From positions 42,532 through 106,531 of the forward strand of contig NZ_BMHE01000024.1 in the NCBI RefSeq assembly GCF_014640555.1: a DNA stretch of 64,000 bases. Reading direction: 5' to 3'. Source of the stretch: Paenibacillus marchantiophytorum (GTDB lineage Bacteria > Bacillota > Bacilli > Paenibacillales > NBRC-103111). Under the pieces are notes generated by a model. The model did no database searches and was not told the DNA's origin. It was given only the letters and a program-made list of their open reading frames with translations. This document shows positions 1-8,554 of the stretch, in pieces (the stretch's first letter is position 1; each line of letters starts with the position of its first letter). The translations under genes were made by a program, and so were the position numbers.

Positions 1-126
1 TGCAACATTGGCCGGCGCTCCGCCTGGTGCTTTAAGAAAACCTGTACTTTCCGTCAAAGGTACATCCTTGTTCGTGGAAACGAAATCAATTAACAATTCC
101 CCTAGACAAATGACATCCAGACTCAT
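1..126 (-). CDS. PfkB-family sugar kinase (fructokinase-like), N-terminal fragment cut by window edge
   Basis: Only the first 42 codons are present; the gene runs off the left end. The translated start (MSLDVICLGELLIDFV) and the following glycine-rich APGGAPANVA are typical of the N-terminal substrate-binding region of PfkB/ribokinase-family kinases, closest in style to fructokinases. These phosphorylate a free sugar in the cytoplasm. Its ATG overlaps the stop of the upstream GH105 gene by four bases (ATGA), so the two are translationally coupled. It is preceded by AAAGGAGGGGAG. The substrate cannot be decided from this piece. Confidence 0.85.
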   Translation of the reverse strand, partial: MSLDVICLGELLIDFVSTNKDVPLTESTGFLKAPGGAPANVA

Positions 127-1166
127 GACTCCCCTCCTTTACCGTTCTCCGTTGACGCTCCAGCTTCTCCAGCTCTATTTGCGCTTATCAGGGCCAATGA
201 CCTAGCTGCGCTTTCCATCAGCATAAAGAATGCCTGACTTTCCGGAGCGGTCCCCGGCCGATCAAAAAATGGCGCTGCGCACGATCCTTGAACGAGTCCA
301 TTGCTGTCGACACGTCCACGAGCAGCTCTGCGCATATCATCCGCGTAGCGTGTATAGCCATCGCCCAGAAGTCCCATTCCAATAGCCCGATAAATGGTAT
401 AGCTTAGCATTTGCGCTGCATTGGTCTCGACAAATGTCTCCGCATCATCCATCACATCGTGGAATAATCCATCTTCGCGCATATGCAGCAAACAACCGTC
501 AATCGTTTCGAGCAAATAGCCAGAAATGCGGTTTCGCTCCACCTTCATCGAAGCAGGAAGGCTGTCCAAAACCCTTACCATGCCGGCAGCTGCCCACCCG
601 TTGCCTACACCCCAATGCGCTTTGCGAACAAATGATTTCGCCCCATCATCCCATATATGGGAAAACAACCTGGCCTCCGGGTCCCAGAGAAGCTTCCAGT
701 AGCCATCGATTTGTTTTACAGCTTCTTTGTAATAACCGCATACCGCCAAAAAAGGCGGTGCCATATAGAAAGAATCAATCCAAACCTGCGGCTTATCTAC
801 GACATGGTGCAAAATCCCCTCCTCTGTTCGGGGAGCTTGGTGCAGCAGCCATGCGAGCATGCTTGCCTCCGCCTGCACGAACATCGGGTCGCCCGTGAGC
901 TTAGCTGCATAGGCAACGGCTTCGCCATTCGCCGCAGAGTCGGTAACCGAATATCCGTCATTCATGACACCCAGCTTACCCGAAGCATCTTGCCGAACAA
1001 CCGCATCTCTCGCTAACAAGATCGCCAGCTCTGAATCTCCGCTTTCTAACATTGCTTGAGCTGCTACCCCTTGTTCCCAGGAAAATCTTTGCATGCTGAG
1101 CAGTGCTCTTTTTACTCGTTCCACTAGCTGCTCATCATCAATAAAGTTAGGCGCCCTATCTGTCAC
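123..1166 (-). CDS. Glycoside hydrolase family 105 (unsaturated rhamnogalacturonyl hydrolase, YteR-like)
   Basis: A 347-residue protein without a signal peptide, so probably cytoplasmic. It resembles the GH88/GH105 (alpha/alpha)6-barrel enzymes: Trp/Gly-rich helices, a FSWEQGVAAQAML start, KPQVWIDSFYMAPPFL where the catalytic Asp sits in YteR-type enzymes, and GVGNGWAAAGMVRVL. Family members remove the unsaturated galacturonyl residue left by pectate or rhamnogalacturonan lyases. I chose a GTG start at 1166 because AAAGGAGG lies just upstream and the GTG overlaps the ThuA-like stop (GTGA). The longer open frame upstream is only the other frame of that gene. It lies between a ThuA-like gene and a sugar kinase, which fits uptake and breakdown of pectin oligosaccharides. 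Confidence 0.85.
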   Translation of the reverse strand: MTDRAPNFIDDEQLVERVKRALLSMQRFSWEQGVAAQAMLESGDSELAILLARDAVVRQDASGKLGVMNDGYSVTDSAANGEAVAYAAKLTGDPMFVQAEASMLAWLLHQAPRTEEGILHHVVDKPQVWIDSFYMAPPFLAVCGYYKEAVKQIDGYWKLLWDPEARLFSHIWDDGAKSFVRKAHWGVGNGWAAAGMVRVLDSLPASMKVERNRISGYLLETIDGCLLHMREDGLFHDVMDDAETFVETNAAQMLSYTIYRAIGMGLLGDGYTRYADDMRRAARGRVDSNGLVQGSCAAPFFDRPGTAPESQAFFMLMESAARSLALISANRAGEAGASTENGKGGES

Positions 1167-1843
1167 AGCTGTGTTTCCTCCTTTATTGCGATTTGCTTGC
1201 TCACCGAATTGCTCACGCCCGCACACCAAGCAACCGCTTCTCCCAATAGTTGAATAACCTTTCCATGTTCTAATCCATCGGGAAGATGAGCCGGTGTGAA
1301 GCAGCACACTCTGCCATCTCCAAATGTATGTCTCCAAGCCGCGATGGAGTTTCCATCTATGGAGGAAGAACGTAAATAGACTTCGGTCTGATCTTCCTGA
1401 CAGCTCACAAAATAGTGTTCGTCCAGTATCGTAAACTTGATGCCCGCTCCTTCATAATCTACAGGCTGATGCAGCGTCGGATGTGAGAGGAAATGACCTC
1501 TCAGCATCTGGACATACCCGCCATTTGCCGGGTAGGAGGCAAGGCCAGAGTGCCAGGCCAACCAGCCGCCGCCACGCATGACATACCGTTGGATCGCTTC
1601 ACTTATTTCCTCCGTCATCCACATCCATTGCGAATCACCTTCGGGATCAAGCCGATTCTCCTTGAATAGAACGACAGCATCCGGTCGCTCGTCTAATGCA
1701 CCGATCAAATCCTTCATTTCAATTATTCTCACTTCCGTTGAAGCCCGATCTCCGATAGCGGAAAGCACCGCTGACATCAAAGACTTTTCGAGTAATTCCC
1801 GTGGATGATAGTAGTCCCCCAGGACAGCAAGTATTTTATACAT
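1163..1843 (-). CDS. ThuA-like (trehalose-utilisation) domain protein
   Basis: A 226-residue cytoplasmic protein with the class I glutamine-amidotransferase-like fold of the ThuA family: an N-terminal ILAVLGDYYHPRE strand-loop, the conserved MRGGGWLAWHSGLASYP segment, and FGDGRVCCFTPAHLPDG near the C-terminus. ThuA proteins are common in sugar operons, but their reaction is poorly defined. The gene overlaps the GH105 start by four bases and follows the YesN-like regulator gene by about 175 bases, so all may be one operon. No alternative family fits better. Confidence 0.8.
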   Translation of the reverse strand: MYKILAVLGDYYHPRELLEKSLMSAVLSAIGDRASTEVRIIEMKDLIGALDERPDAVVLFKENRLDPEGDSQWMWMTEEISEAIQRYVMRGGGWLAWHSGLASYPANGGYVQMLRGHFLSHPTLHQPVDYEGAGIKFTILDEHYFVSCQEDQTEVYLRSSSIDGNSIAAWRHTFGDGRVCCFTPAHLPDGLEHGKVIQLLGEAVAWCAGVSNSVSKQIAIKEETQL

Positions 1844-2017
1844 AGGTCCTCCTTACAAGCAGCCAACTCATTTATCCAGTTTACATCTAACTTTCTTTCT
1901 CAAATCCATCATATAGGCATTAGCACTCGGGCAGTACCCCACATCTTTCGCAAATCCTGTATATTTATTCGATGCTTAGTCCCTTTCCTCTGCTCTAATA
2001 ACGCTATTTCTTCGCTT

Positions 2018-3625
2018 TTACTTATCACCCTCCTCGTCATTCCGTACATAACAGTCCCTGAACTCAGTGGGGGTCATTCCGGTATGTTTTCTAAACACTT
2101 GGCTGAAATACCTTGCATCCTGGTAACCGACTTTCCCCGCAACATCATAAGCTTTTGTTTCTTTATCTTTCAGCAGCAGTTTTTTGGCTTCCTCGATACG
2201 GATTCTGGTTAAACATTCAAGATAATTTTCTCCCGATTCATCTTTAAAAAACTGGCTGAAATACGTTGGATTCATATAGAAAACTTCAGCGATCTTAGTG
2301 AGACTCATTTCGCTCATATAATTCGCTTTCATATATTCCTTCGCTCTATGAACCAACGCTTTTTCCGAATTCAGTTTCAAAGTCTTAATCGTTCCATACG
2401 TTTTTGCGAGCGTTTCCTTCATACGCTCTTTCAACTCATGTATCCCCACAGATTTGTTCAATTCATTCTGAGAATAAAACTCGTTCATAAGCAGGTAACT
2501 CGGTTCCAGTCCCAACTCCATTTGCACTTTTGTAAAGCGCATCAGCATTTTCAAAAAAAAGTGCCGTATAAACTCAATTCTATTGTGCTCAAGTGTTATG
2601 CACGCTTCCAAATGCACGACGATTTCTTCGACCAAACCAAATGAAACACTTAGATTACCGGTCTCCAAAGAAAGCATCATCTTCTTCTCGTATTCAATAA
2701 ACGTATGCAGCAGGATCGGCTCTTTCTCCTTAAGTTCAGAGAATCGCATGATGCCTCCTACACCTGCCTTTCCAACACGATTTAAAGCTTGCAAGGCTTC
2801 ACGGAATGAATTAGAGGCGTTATCCAGACCAATGTACCGATTTCCTATCCCGAATTTGATCCCACCATCCACACTTTTGTTCAGCGAGTTCTGAATCAAC
2901 TGGAACAAACCCTCACATTCGTAGCGCCCTTCCAACTCTGTGCTGCAGTTTATCAAAAAAATACACCGTCGGTATCCATCGTAAAAATATTGAACATTGT
3001 CTGAACAACAGACGCTGGCTATTATCGATTCCACGATGTCAAGCGAGTACACACCCTCATCCAATTCTCCGATTGCAACAACGAAACCGTTGTATGTGAA
3101 GTGAAAATGAAGAAGTCGGCTGATCTCCTCGATTTCGTCTTGATCCGCAATACCATAAATCAGGAAAGAGAAAAACTTCTCCCTTAATAACGGCAAACTC
3201 TTCTGCAATTGATGCTGTATCACTGATTCTTGGTCGGCCTGTTTCTGTTGCGTATGAATTTCCGCCGCAATCTGCTGCAAAAGATTCTCCAGTTTGTGCT
3301 TGTTTACAGGTTTAAGAAGATAGGAATATACCCCCTTCTCAATCGCCTCTTGGGCATACCCAAAATCATTGAAACCACTTAAAATAATAACCCTTGCCTG
3401 AAGATTCATTTGTTTTAACATCGTTATTAGTTCAAGCCCATTCATAACGGGCATTCGAATGTCTACAATTATAGCTTCCGGCTGGTGCTCTTGTGCCATC
3501 TCCAGCGCTTTCGCTCCGCTATCTGCTTCCAGAACAATCCCATATCCGAGACGTTCCCAATCCACAAGGCATTGCAAACCGGTCCGGATGATTTCCTCAT
3601 CATCGACGATCATTGCTTTCAACAT
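2018..3625 (-). CDS. YesN-type response regulator, receiver plus AraC-family HTH
   Basis: A 535-residue protein: an N-terminal receiver domain (about 1-125) with acidic pair D8/D9, phospho-acceptor D55 in IIVDIRMP and the KPVNK lysine; a long middle region; and a C-terminal AraC double helix-turn-helix (about 430-530), ending with GYQDARYFSQVFRKHTGMTP. It should bind promoters after phosphorylation by a membrane YesM-type kinase. No kinase gene lies beside it, which is unusual for this family. The nearest unpaired kinase is at 15407-17215. It precedes the ThuA, GH105 and PfkB genes on the same strand and is the obvious candidate for their control. The start has GGAAGGGG upstream. Confidence 0.93.
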   Translation of the reverse strand: MLKAMIVDDEEIIRTGLQCLVDWERLGYGIVLEADSGAKALEMAQEHQPEAIIVDIRMPVMNGLELITMLKQMNLQARVIILSGFNDFGYAQEAIEKGVYSYLLKPVNKHKLENLLQQIAAEIHTQQKQADQESVIQHQLQKSLPLLREKFFSFLIYGIADQDEIEEISRLLHFHFTYNGFVVAIGELDEGVYSLDIVESIIASVCCSDNVQYFYDGYRRCIFLINCSTELEGRYECEGLFQLIQNSLNKSVDGGIKFGIGNRYIGLDNASNSFREALQALNRVGKAGVGGIMRFSELKEKEPILLHTFIEYEKKMMLSLETGNLSVSFGLVEEIVVHLEACITLEHNRIEFIRHFFLKMLMRFTKVQMELGLEPSYLLMNEFYSQNELNKSVGIHELKERMKETLAKTYGTIKTLKLNSEKALVHRAKEYMKANYMSEMSLTKIAEVFYMNPTYFSQFFKDESGENYLECLTRIRIEEAKKLLLKDKETKAYDVAGKVGYQDARYFSQVFRKHTGMTPTEFRDCYVRNDEEGDK

Positions 3626-3668
3626 AGCTTTCCCCTTCCGGTATGGTTACTATTTGAATTCCGGAAAA

Positions 3669-3704
3669 AGAGGCCGTTTAGCATTTGCGCGCTATACAGC
3701 CTCT
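3669..3704 (-). terminator. Rho-independent terminator after the mgtC-like gene
   Basis: Inverted repeat AGAGGC/GCCTCT with an inner TAGC/GCTA pair. On the minus strand it is followed by a run of five T. It lies just after the MgtC stop and before the start of the YesN-like gene. Confidence 0.7.
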
Positions 3705-3729
3705 TCATTTTAAATCTATAGATTCCGAT

Positions 3730-4410
3730 TCAACTTATCGTTTCCACTTCCACTGCCAAAACGTGTCTTAGTCTCTTGATCTGGTAATAAATCGACGTCG
3801 TGCGCTGTTTACCTGATGCGGAGATGACCATTTCAACCTGCTGCTTGTCATCACTCAAATCTTTCACCTTGATGTGTTTGACCCTCAAATGGCTCTCTTG
3901 CAGCTCGTCAATCAGTTTCGTCATCTCGTCGTTATTCTCCACGATGATGTTGACAGACAAATCCCGTTCACTCAGCTTCTGCGGCCCCAACAGCTTGAAG
4001 AACATCGGAAACAGGTTAACGGCCATAATGATGAGAATGACAGTCGTCAGCGCTTCCATATAATAGCCTGCACCAGCAGCAATGCCTAGCGCCGACGCTG
4101 CCCATACCATTGCTGCTGTCGTCAGGCCCGAGATAACATCGTTGCTCCGGCGCAAAATCACACCGGCGCCGATAAAGCCGACACCGCTGACAATCTGCGC
4201 AGCTAGCCTCAGCGGGTCCATGTTCGTATGCCCTGGCAGCGAATATTTGTGCACTGATTCGATAGAAACGATCGTGATCAGGCAGCTTGCCACGGAAATA
4301 ACCATGCTTGTCTTCATCCCAAGCGGCTTATTCTTGAGCTGGCGATCTATGCCGATCAAGAGCCCTAGAAAGAGCGAGAAGATCAATTTCAACAAGAAAT
4401 CGTATGTCAT
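3730..4410 (-). CDS. mgtC: MgtC/SapB-family membrane protein
   Basis: A 226-residue protein with four to five N-terminal membrane segments and the MgtC hallmark region: GLLIGIDRQLKNKPLGMKT, GVGFIGAGVILR, then GLTTAAMVWAASALGIAAGAGYY. An ACT-like cytoplasmic tail (about 150-226) follows. Family members are linked to growth at low magnesium and to control of F-type ATPase, though some only share the fold. The ATG at 4410 is preferred over GTG at 4413 because of the GGGGG site and spacing. It follows GDPD by 16 bases, so it is probably co-transcribed with the transporter operon. That is an odd location for a magnesium-stress gene. Confidence 0.88.
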   Translation of the reverse strand: MTYDFLLKLIFSLFLGLLIGIDRQLKNKPLGMKTSMVISVASCLITIVSIESVHKYSLPGHTNMDPLRLAAQIVSGVGFIGAGVILRRSNDVISGLTTAAMVWAASALGIAAGAGYYMEALTTVILIIMAVNLFPMFFKLLGPQKLSERDLSVNIIVENNDEMTKLIDELQESHLRVKHIKVKDLSDDKQQVEMVISASGKQRTTSIYYQIKRLRHVLAVEVETIS

Positions 4411-4426
4411 CACAATCCCCCATTAT

Positions 4427-5137
4427 TCAAAGGAAACGATCCGGGTAATTCGTAATCACGCCATCGAGCCCCGCGATAGCCAGAGGCTCTGCCCATGCTC
4501 GCTCGTTTACCGTATACGGATACACCTTGTACCCTTGCGAATGACTTCGCGCGATATACTCTTCATTCACTACTGTATAATGAGGATGCAGACTATATGC
4601 CCTAAACGGAAGCTGCTCCACATAACTCCAAGGTTCGCTTTTACTTGTACCGAATAACAATCCTAACTTCATTCGTGGCTCTAACTCCACTATTGCTGCG
4701 AGCACGTAGTGATCAAAAGAAGAGATGACCACCCTCTCTAACAAATCATGTTCTAGCACAGTGCGGACAATTTTTTCTTCAATACCTTTATAATAGAAGG
4801 GTAGGTTTTTAATTTCAAGATTAATTAGCAGCCGTGTTTCGGCTATAAGCGCCATAAACTCATGCAGAGTCGGGATTTTCTCGCCTCGAAACCGCTCTCC
4901 GTACCAAGAACCAGCATCGAGTCGCTGTAATTCTTCAAGCGTCATATCCTGAATTAAGCCTTGTCCATTCGTCGTTCGCTTGACATCATCATCATGGCAA
5001 ATGACCACCTCGCCGTCCTTCGTCTGATGAACGTCCAGCTCTAAACCATCCGCGTTCATGTCCAGCGCGAGGCGGAACGCCGCCATCGTATTTTCCGGAG
5101 CATGCCCGGAAGCTCCGCGATGTGCAATAATGAGCAT
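4427..5137 (-). CDS. Glycerophosphodiester phosphodiesterase (UgpQ/GDPD family)
   Basis: A 236-residue TIM-barrel protein without a signal peptide. It has the family's N-terminal IIAHRGASGHAPENT with catalytic His, the metal ligands in GLELDVHQTKDG, the second His in VICHDDDV, INLEIK for the third ligand strand, and the C-terminal GLDGVITNYPD. It hydrolyses glycerophosphodiesters to glycerol 3-phosphate and an alcohol in the cytoplasm. It lies 32 bases after the permease gene at 5170, so a phosphodiester could be among the imported compounds, as in ugpBAEC-ugpQ. The associated secreted glycosidase argues instead for a sugar substrate. Confidence 0.93.
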   Translation of the reverse strand: MLIIAHRGASGHAPENTMAAFRLALDMNADGLELDVHQTKDGEVVICHDDDVKRTTNGQGLIQDMTLEELQRLDAGSWYGERFRGEKIPTLHEFMALIAETRLLINLEIKNLPFYYKGIEEKIVRTVLEHDLLERVVISSFDHYVLAAIVELEPRMKLGLLFGTSKSEPWSYVEQLPFRAYSLHPHYTVVNEEYIARSHSQGYKVYPYTVNERAWAEPLAIAGLDGVITNYPDRFL

Positions 5138-5169
5138 CTCTAATCACCTCTTCGTTTTATCTTGTGGTT

Positions 5170-6084
5170 TTATCCTTTTATCCCGGACATCGTGTAACCT
5201 CTCATGATTTGCTTCTGGAAGATGGCAAACAATGCTAATGCCGGTAATAGTCCGATGACCAATCCAGCGAACATGGAATTGTATTCGTTAGCTCCTCCCG
5301 AGGCGTTTGATATTCTCAGCATCGCGTAGATAGCTGTCATAATCGGGAATTTATTCATATCTGTCAATAAGAGCATCGGCCAGAAAAATTCGTTCCATGT
5401 CGATGTCACTGTAAATATCGCCGTCACGACAAACACCGGTTTGCATATCGGTACAACCACTTTCACGAATATGCCAACCTCTTTTGCTCCGTCGATTCTC
5501 GCCGCTTCCAAAAGCTCTGTCGGAACAGAAAGAAAAAAGCTATAAAATAAATAAACATAGAAAGCATTTCCGATATGCGGCAACCACAATCCCCAGTACG
5601 AATCAAACAAATTCAGGTGAAAGATCGGCAAATCTTTTAAATTCAAATAAAGCGGTATCATGTACACCTGTCCTGGTATCATTACGGATGCTAGTATCAA
5701 GTAAAATATTATCTTTTTGCCCCGCGGATTCAATTTGGCCAACGCATACCCGGATAAAGCCGCAGGAATAATCGAAAACAATAAATTTCCCATCAAAATA
5801 ACAAGTGTATTTTTAATATATAGCGCGAATTTAAATGATGTCCAGGCGTTCGCATAATTGCCCCACTTCCACTCTTTCGGTATAAATGTAGGCGGAAATG
5901 TATACAGCTCTTTTAAACTTTTGAAACTGCCCAGCGTAAGCCAAACGATCGGATACAAGACCATGCACGCCAGCAGTATCATTATGATGATAAGGATACC
6001 ATATCCTATTTTTACTGAAGTTTTTTTAAAATCCATATCAGTAATCAGTGTTCGGTCTGCACTATCTGTAAGTTCCGTTTTCAC
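5170..6084 (-). CDS. Sugar ABC transporter permease, MalG-like
   Basis: A 304-residue inner permease with six predicted membrane spans. The cytoplasmic EAA loop reads ELLEAARIDGAKEVGIF, ending before a proline-rich PI segment, as in CUT1-family MalG/UgpE proteins. It pairs with the permease gene 11 bases upstream and the lipoprotein at 7073-8512. No ATPase gene is nearby; such importers usually share one MsmX-type ATPase encoded elsewhere. The N-terminus is about 20 residues longer than usual before the first span, but the start has a good AGGAGG site. Confidence 0.93.
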   Translation of the reverse strand: MKTELTDSADRTLITDMDFKKTSVKIGYGILIIIMILLACMVLYPIVWLTLGSFKSLKELYTFPPTFIPKEWKWGNYANAWTSFKFALYIKNTLVILMGNLLFSIIPAALSGYALAKLNPRGKKIIFYLILASVMIPGQVYMIPLYLNLKDLPIFHLNLFDSYWGLWLPHIGNAFYVYLFYSFFLSVPTELLEAARIDGAKEVGIFVKVVVPICKPVFVVTAIFTVTSTWNEFFWPMLLLTDMNKFPIMTAIYAMLRISNASGGANEYNSMFAGLVIGLLPALALFAIFQKQIMRGYTMSGIKG

Positions 6085-6095
6085 AAGAACACCTC

Positions 6096-6968
6096 CTAAT
6101 CTTCATTTTTTTGCAACCTAAAATAAATGAGGGTAAAGATGAGAATAAATAAAAAAGTAATAATCGCTTGTGCGGTTGCTTTACTATATTCAAAGTCAGA
6201 AAAGGCGTAGTTGTAATTCAACAGCATTACGGTTAACGTCGAGTTCACGGGACCGCCCTTCGTCATCAGAAACGGTTCTGTAAAAAATTTAATATTGTTA
6301 ACGATTGCCAAAATAAATGACATTTGGATGAGCGGGCGGATCGAGGGCAGCGTCACATACCAGATTTTTTTCCAAATGCTAGCCCCATCAATTTCACATG
6401 CTTCATATAGCTCCGCTCGTACACCTTGCAGGCCAGCCAAAAAAACAATCGCGGAACTCCCTACCCACCCCCATATTGTCATAAGCAGAAGGGAAGGCAT
6501 CGACTGAGATGGAGAATTGATAAAGGGCTGTGCAGGTATGCCAAGAAAAGACAAAACTGAATTCAACATGCCAATCTGCGTCGGATTAAACATCCAAATC
6601 CACAATAACGACGAAATTACGGCTGGAACGATGGAAGGCACATAAAAACTTATTCTGAGTATACTGCTCCATTTCCGCGTTTCATTCAGCGCAATGGCTA
6701 GAACAATTGATGTGGTAAAACTAAAAAGAAGGGATAGCAATGTAAAATAGAGTGTATTAGCCCAAGATGTATAGAATAACTCATCAGAGAGTACAGCCTT
6801 GAAATTTTTAAAACCGACCCATTCATGACGAATGCCAGGTAAGTAGTCCGTGAAAGCAAGATAAAACCCTTTCAAGAAGGGATGCCAAACAAAAAAAACA
6901 AATCCGATTAGCGAAGGCAGCAAGAATAGCCATGGAATAACTTCTTTATCGATGATATTACGGTTCAT
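6096..6968 (-). CDS. Sugar ABC transporter permease, MalF-like
   Basis: A 290-residue membrane permease with six spans. Its start (IPWLFLLPSLIGFVFFVWHP) is typical of CUT1 MalF/UgpA proteins, and the EAA loop is ELYEACEIDGASIWKKIW. It forms the channel with the protein at 5170-6084. It is separated from the binding-protein gene by about 100 bases holding a stem-loop, an arrangement that usually lowers permease expression relative to the binding protein. Confidence 0.93.
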   Translation of the reverse strand: MNRNIIDKEVIPWLFLLPSLIGFVFFVWHPFLKGFYLAFTDYLPGIRHEWVGFKNFKAVLSDELFYTSWANTLYFTLLSLLFSFTTSIVLAIALNETRKWSSILRISFYVPSIVPAVISSLLWIWMFNPTQIGMLNSVLSFLGIPAQPFINSPSQSMPSLLLMTIWGWVGSSAIVFLAGLQGVRAELYEACEIDGASIWKKIWYVTLPSIRPLIQMSFILAIVNNIKFFTEPFLMTKGGPVNSTLTVMLLNYNYAFSDFEYSKATAQAIITFLFILIFTLIYFRLQKNED

Positions 6969-7002
6969 AGGGTTCTTTCCTCACATCCTTATAAATAGAA
7001 AC

Positions 7003-7035
7003 GACCCCATCCCCTATTTAACGCGAGACGGGGTC
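7003..7035 (-). terminator. Stem-loop between binding-protein and permease genes (partial terminator or mRNA stabiliser)
   Basis: GACCCC(G)TC pairs with GATGGGGTC on the minus-strand RNA with one G-U pair, followed by GTTTCTATTT. It sits in the only sizeable gap of this operon, just after the binding-protein stop, so partial termination there would give more binding protein than permease. Confidence 0.55.
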
Positions 7036-7072
7036 CTATCCAGTTCATTCACTACATTCTACTTTGGTAACG

Positions 7073-8512
7073 TTATTTTTTGTTGACGTTTCTATCAAGA
7101 ACTTTATCGACTTCGACAGCGGCTTTATCTAATTCTTGCTTTGGATCCGCATTCTCGTCCGTCAATACCTTCTGAATGGCTACTGAAACCTTTTTATACA
7201 ATAACTGAGCTTCCTGCGGCGGCTCTTGTTTCAGACCTTTGGCCAAATCGGCAAATGGATCGAATTTGATATTGCCTTCTGGTACCACCGCATATTTTTT
7301 CACCGCCTCTTTCACAATGCTTGCCGCTTCGGAATCTGATTGAAACATGTATACCCGTGGCACTCCTACAACTTCGCGACCTTTCACTTGTGCAAAATAG
7401 TCTTTATCAACCGTGTCGCGATCTAATTTGTAATAAAGCTCATAAATAACCTTTAAGCCAGCAATGACTTCCTCATCTGTAGCATAATTGGGGAAAGCAG
7501 CGATAGAACCGCCCATCAACCATCCGGCATTCCCTCCAGGACCTGTCGGCAACAGAGCAATCCCGATATCTTTAATCTTCCCGCCATATTGATTAACCGC
7601 TTGACTTACGACCCAGTAGTCCCCCAAAACCATCCCAGCTTCGCCGGTCGCAAGCAATCTCATACTTTCGTCTTGATTCGTCAGCACATTAGGATGCGCT
7701 ACTTTATGTTTCCATTTCAAATCTTTCATAAATTGGAGTGCTTGAACGCCCTGATCCGAGTTGAATGACGATTTCCATGCTCCATCCTTTAACGCTTCCA
7801 TATCCCCGCCGGCTTGAAAAACGTAATTTTGGAATTTCCAAGCTGCTTCCGCATCAGCGCCATTAATTTGGATGCCATATTTGTTTTTCGCTGGATCTGT
7901 GAGTTTTTTAGCATACTCAACCAGTTCATCCCACGTTTTCGGTGGTTTGTTCGGATCAAGCCCCGCTTCGGTAAAGCGTGCCCGATTGTATAACAGCATC
8001 TGCACGTTCCCCTTGATGGGGATGGAATATGCCTTACCGTCTCCCCCCACACTGATCTGTTTCACGATATCCATATTTAATGCTTTCTTAAGCTCAGGCA
8101 CTTTGTCCAGATAGGCATCGAGCGGTTTTAATAAACCTTTGGCAGCCAGTGGTCTCGTTTCTGTCGCGTACATGAAAGTCATTGTGTCCACTTTTTTCGC
8201 TTCCACTCTTGGAATGAACGTTTCAGGCGTGTATCGGTAAAAAGTTGCCTCAATCTCAACATCGCTTAGTTTATCGTTGATCGCCTTGATCTGATTATTA
8301 ATTAAATCCTTTTGCTCCTGAGCCGCTCCGTCGTCAGGTTTAATGTTAAAGGTTATCTTCGTTTTCTTGACAAGGGATTTCGATTGCTCAGTTGCTTTTG
8401 CGGCCAAAGTTGCCGCCGGTTCGTCTGACTTGGTAGAGGAGCACCCGGATAGGGCCATGGAAGAGATCAGTGTCGTATAAATGGCTACATGTACGGCTTT
8501 TTTTGCTTGCAT
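7073..8512 (-). CDS. Extracellular sugar-binding lipoprotein of ABC transporter
   Basis: A 479-residue protein with an N-terminal lipoprotein signal (SSMALSGCSS, acylated Cys about residue 24) followed by a Family 1 solute-binding fold. Recognisable segments include RYTPETFIPRVEAK early, NRARFTEAGLDPNKPPKTWDELVEYAKKL, and ATGEAGMVLGDYWVVSQAV. It captures oligosaccharides at the outer membrane face and hands them to the two permeases downstream. It lies 42 bases after the 1556-residue glycosidase gene, so products of that enzyme are the likely ligands. Confidence 0.93.
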   Translation of the reverse strand: MQAKKAVHVAIYTTLISSMALSGCSSTKSDEPAATLAAKATEQSKSLVKKTKITFNIKPDDGAAQEQKDLINNQIKAINDKLSDVEIEATFYRYTPETFIPRVEAKKVDTMTFMYATETRPLAAKGLLKPLDAYLDKVPELKKALNMDIVKQISVGGDGKAYSIPIKGNVQMLLYNRARFTEAGLDPNKPPKTWDELVEYAKKLTDPAKNKYGIQINGADAEAAWKFQNYVFQAGGDMEALKDGAWKSSFNSDQGVQALQFMKDLKWKHKVAHPNVLTNQDESMRLLATGEAGMVLGDYWVVSQAVNQYGGKIKDIGIALLPTGPGGNAGWLMGGSIAAFPNYATDEEVIAGLKVIYELYYKLDRDTVDKDYFAQVKGREVVGVPRVYMFQSDSEAASIVKEAVKKYAVVPEGNIKFDPFADLAKGLKQEPPQEAQLLYKKVSVAIQKVLTDENADPKQELDKAAVEVDKVLDRNVNKK

Positions 8513-8554
8513 AATCGTATTGCCTCCAGTTCATTAGTGTGAGTTGCCAACCTA

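Noticed and set aside
123..1337. Longer GH105 start at 1337
   Set aside because: The extra 57 residues are an out-of-frame reading of the ThuA-like gene; a GTG with a strong ribosome site exists at 1166.
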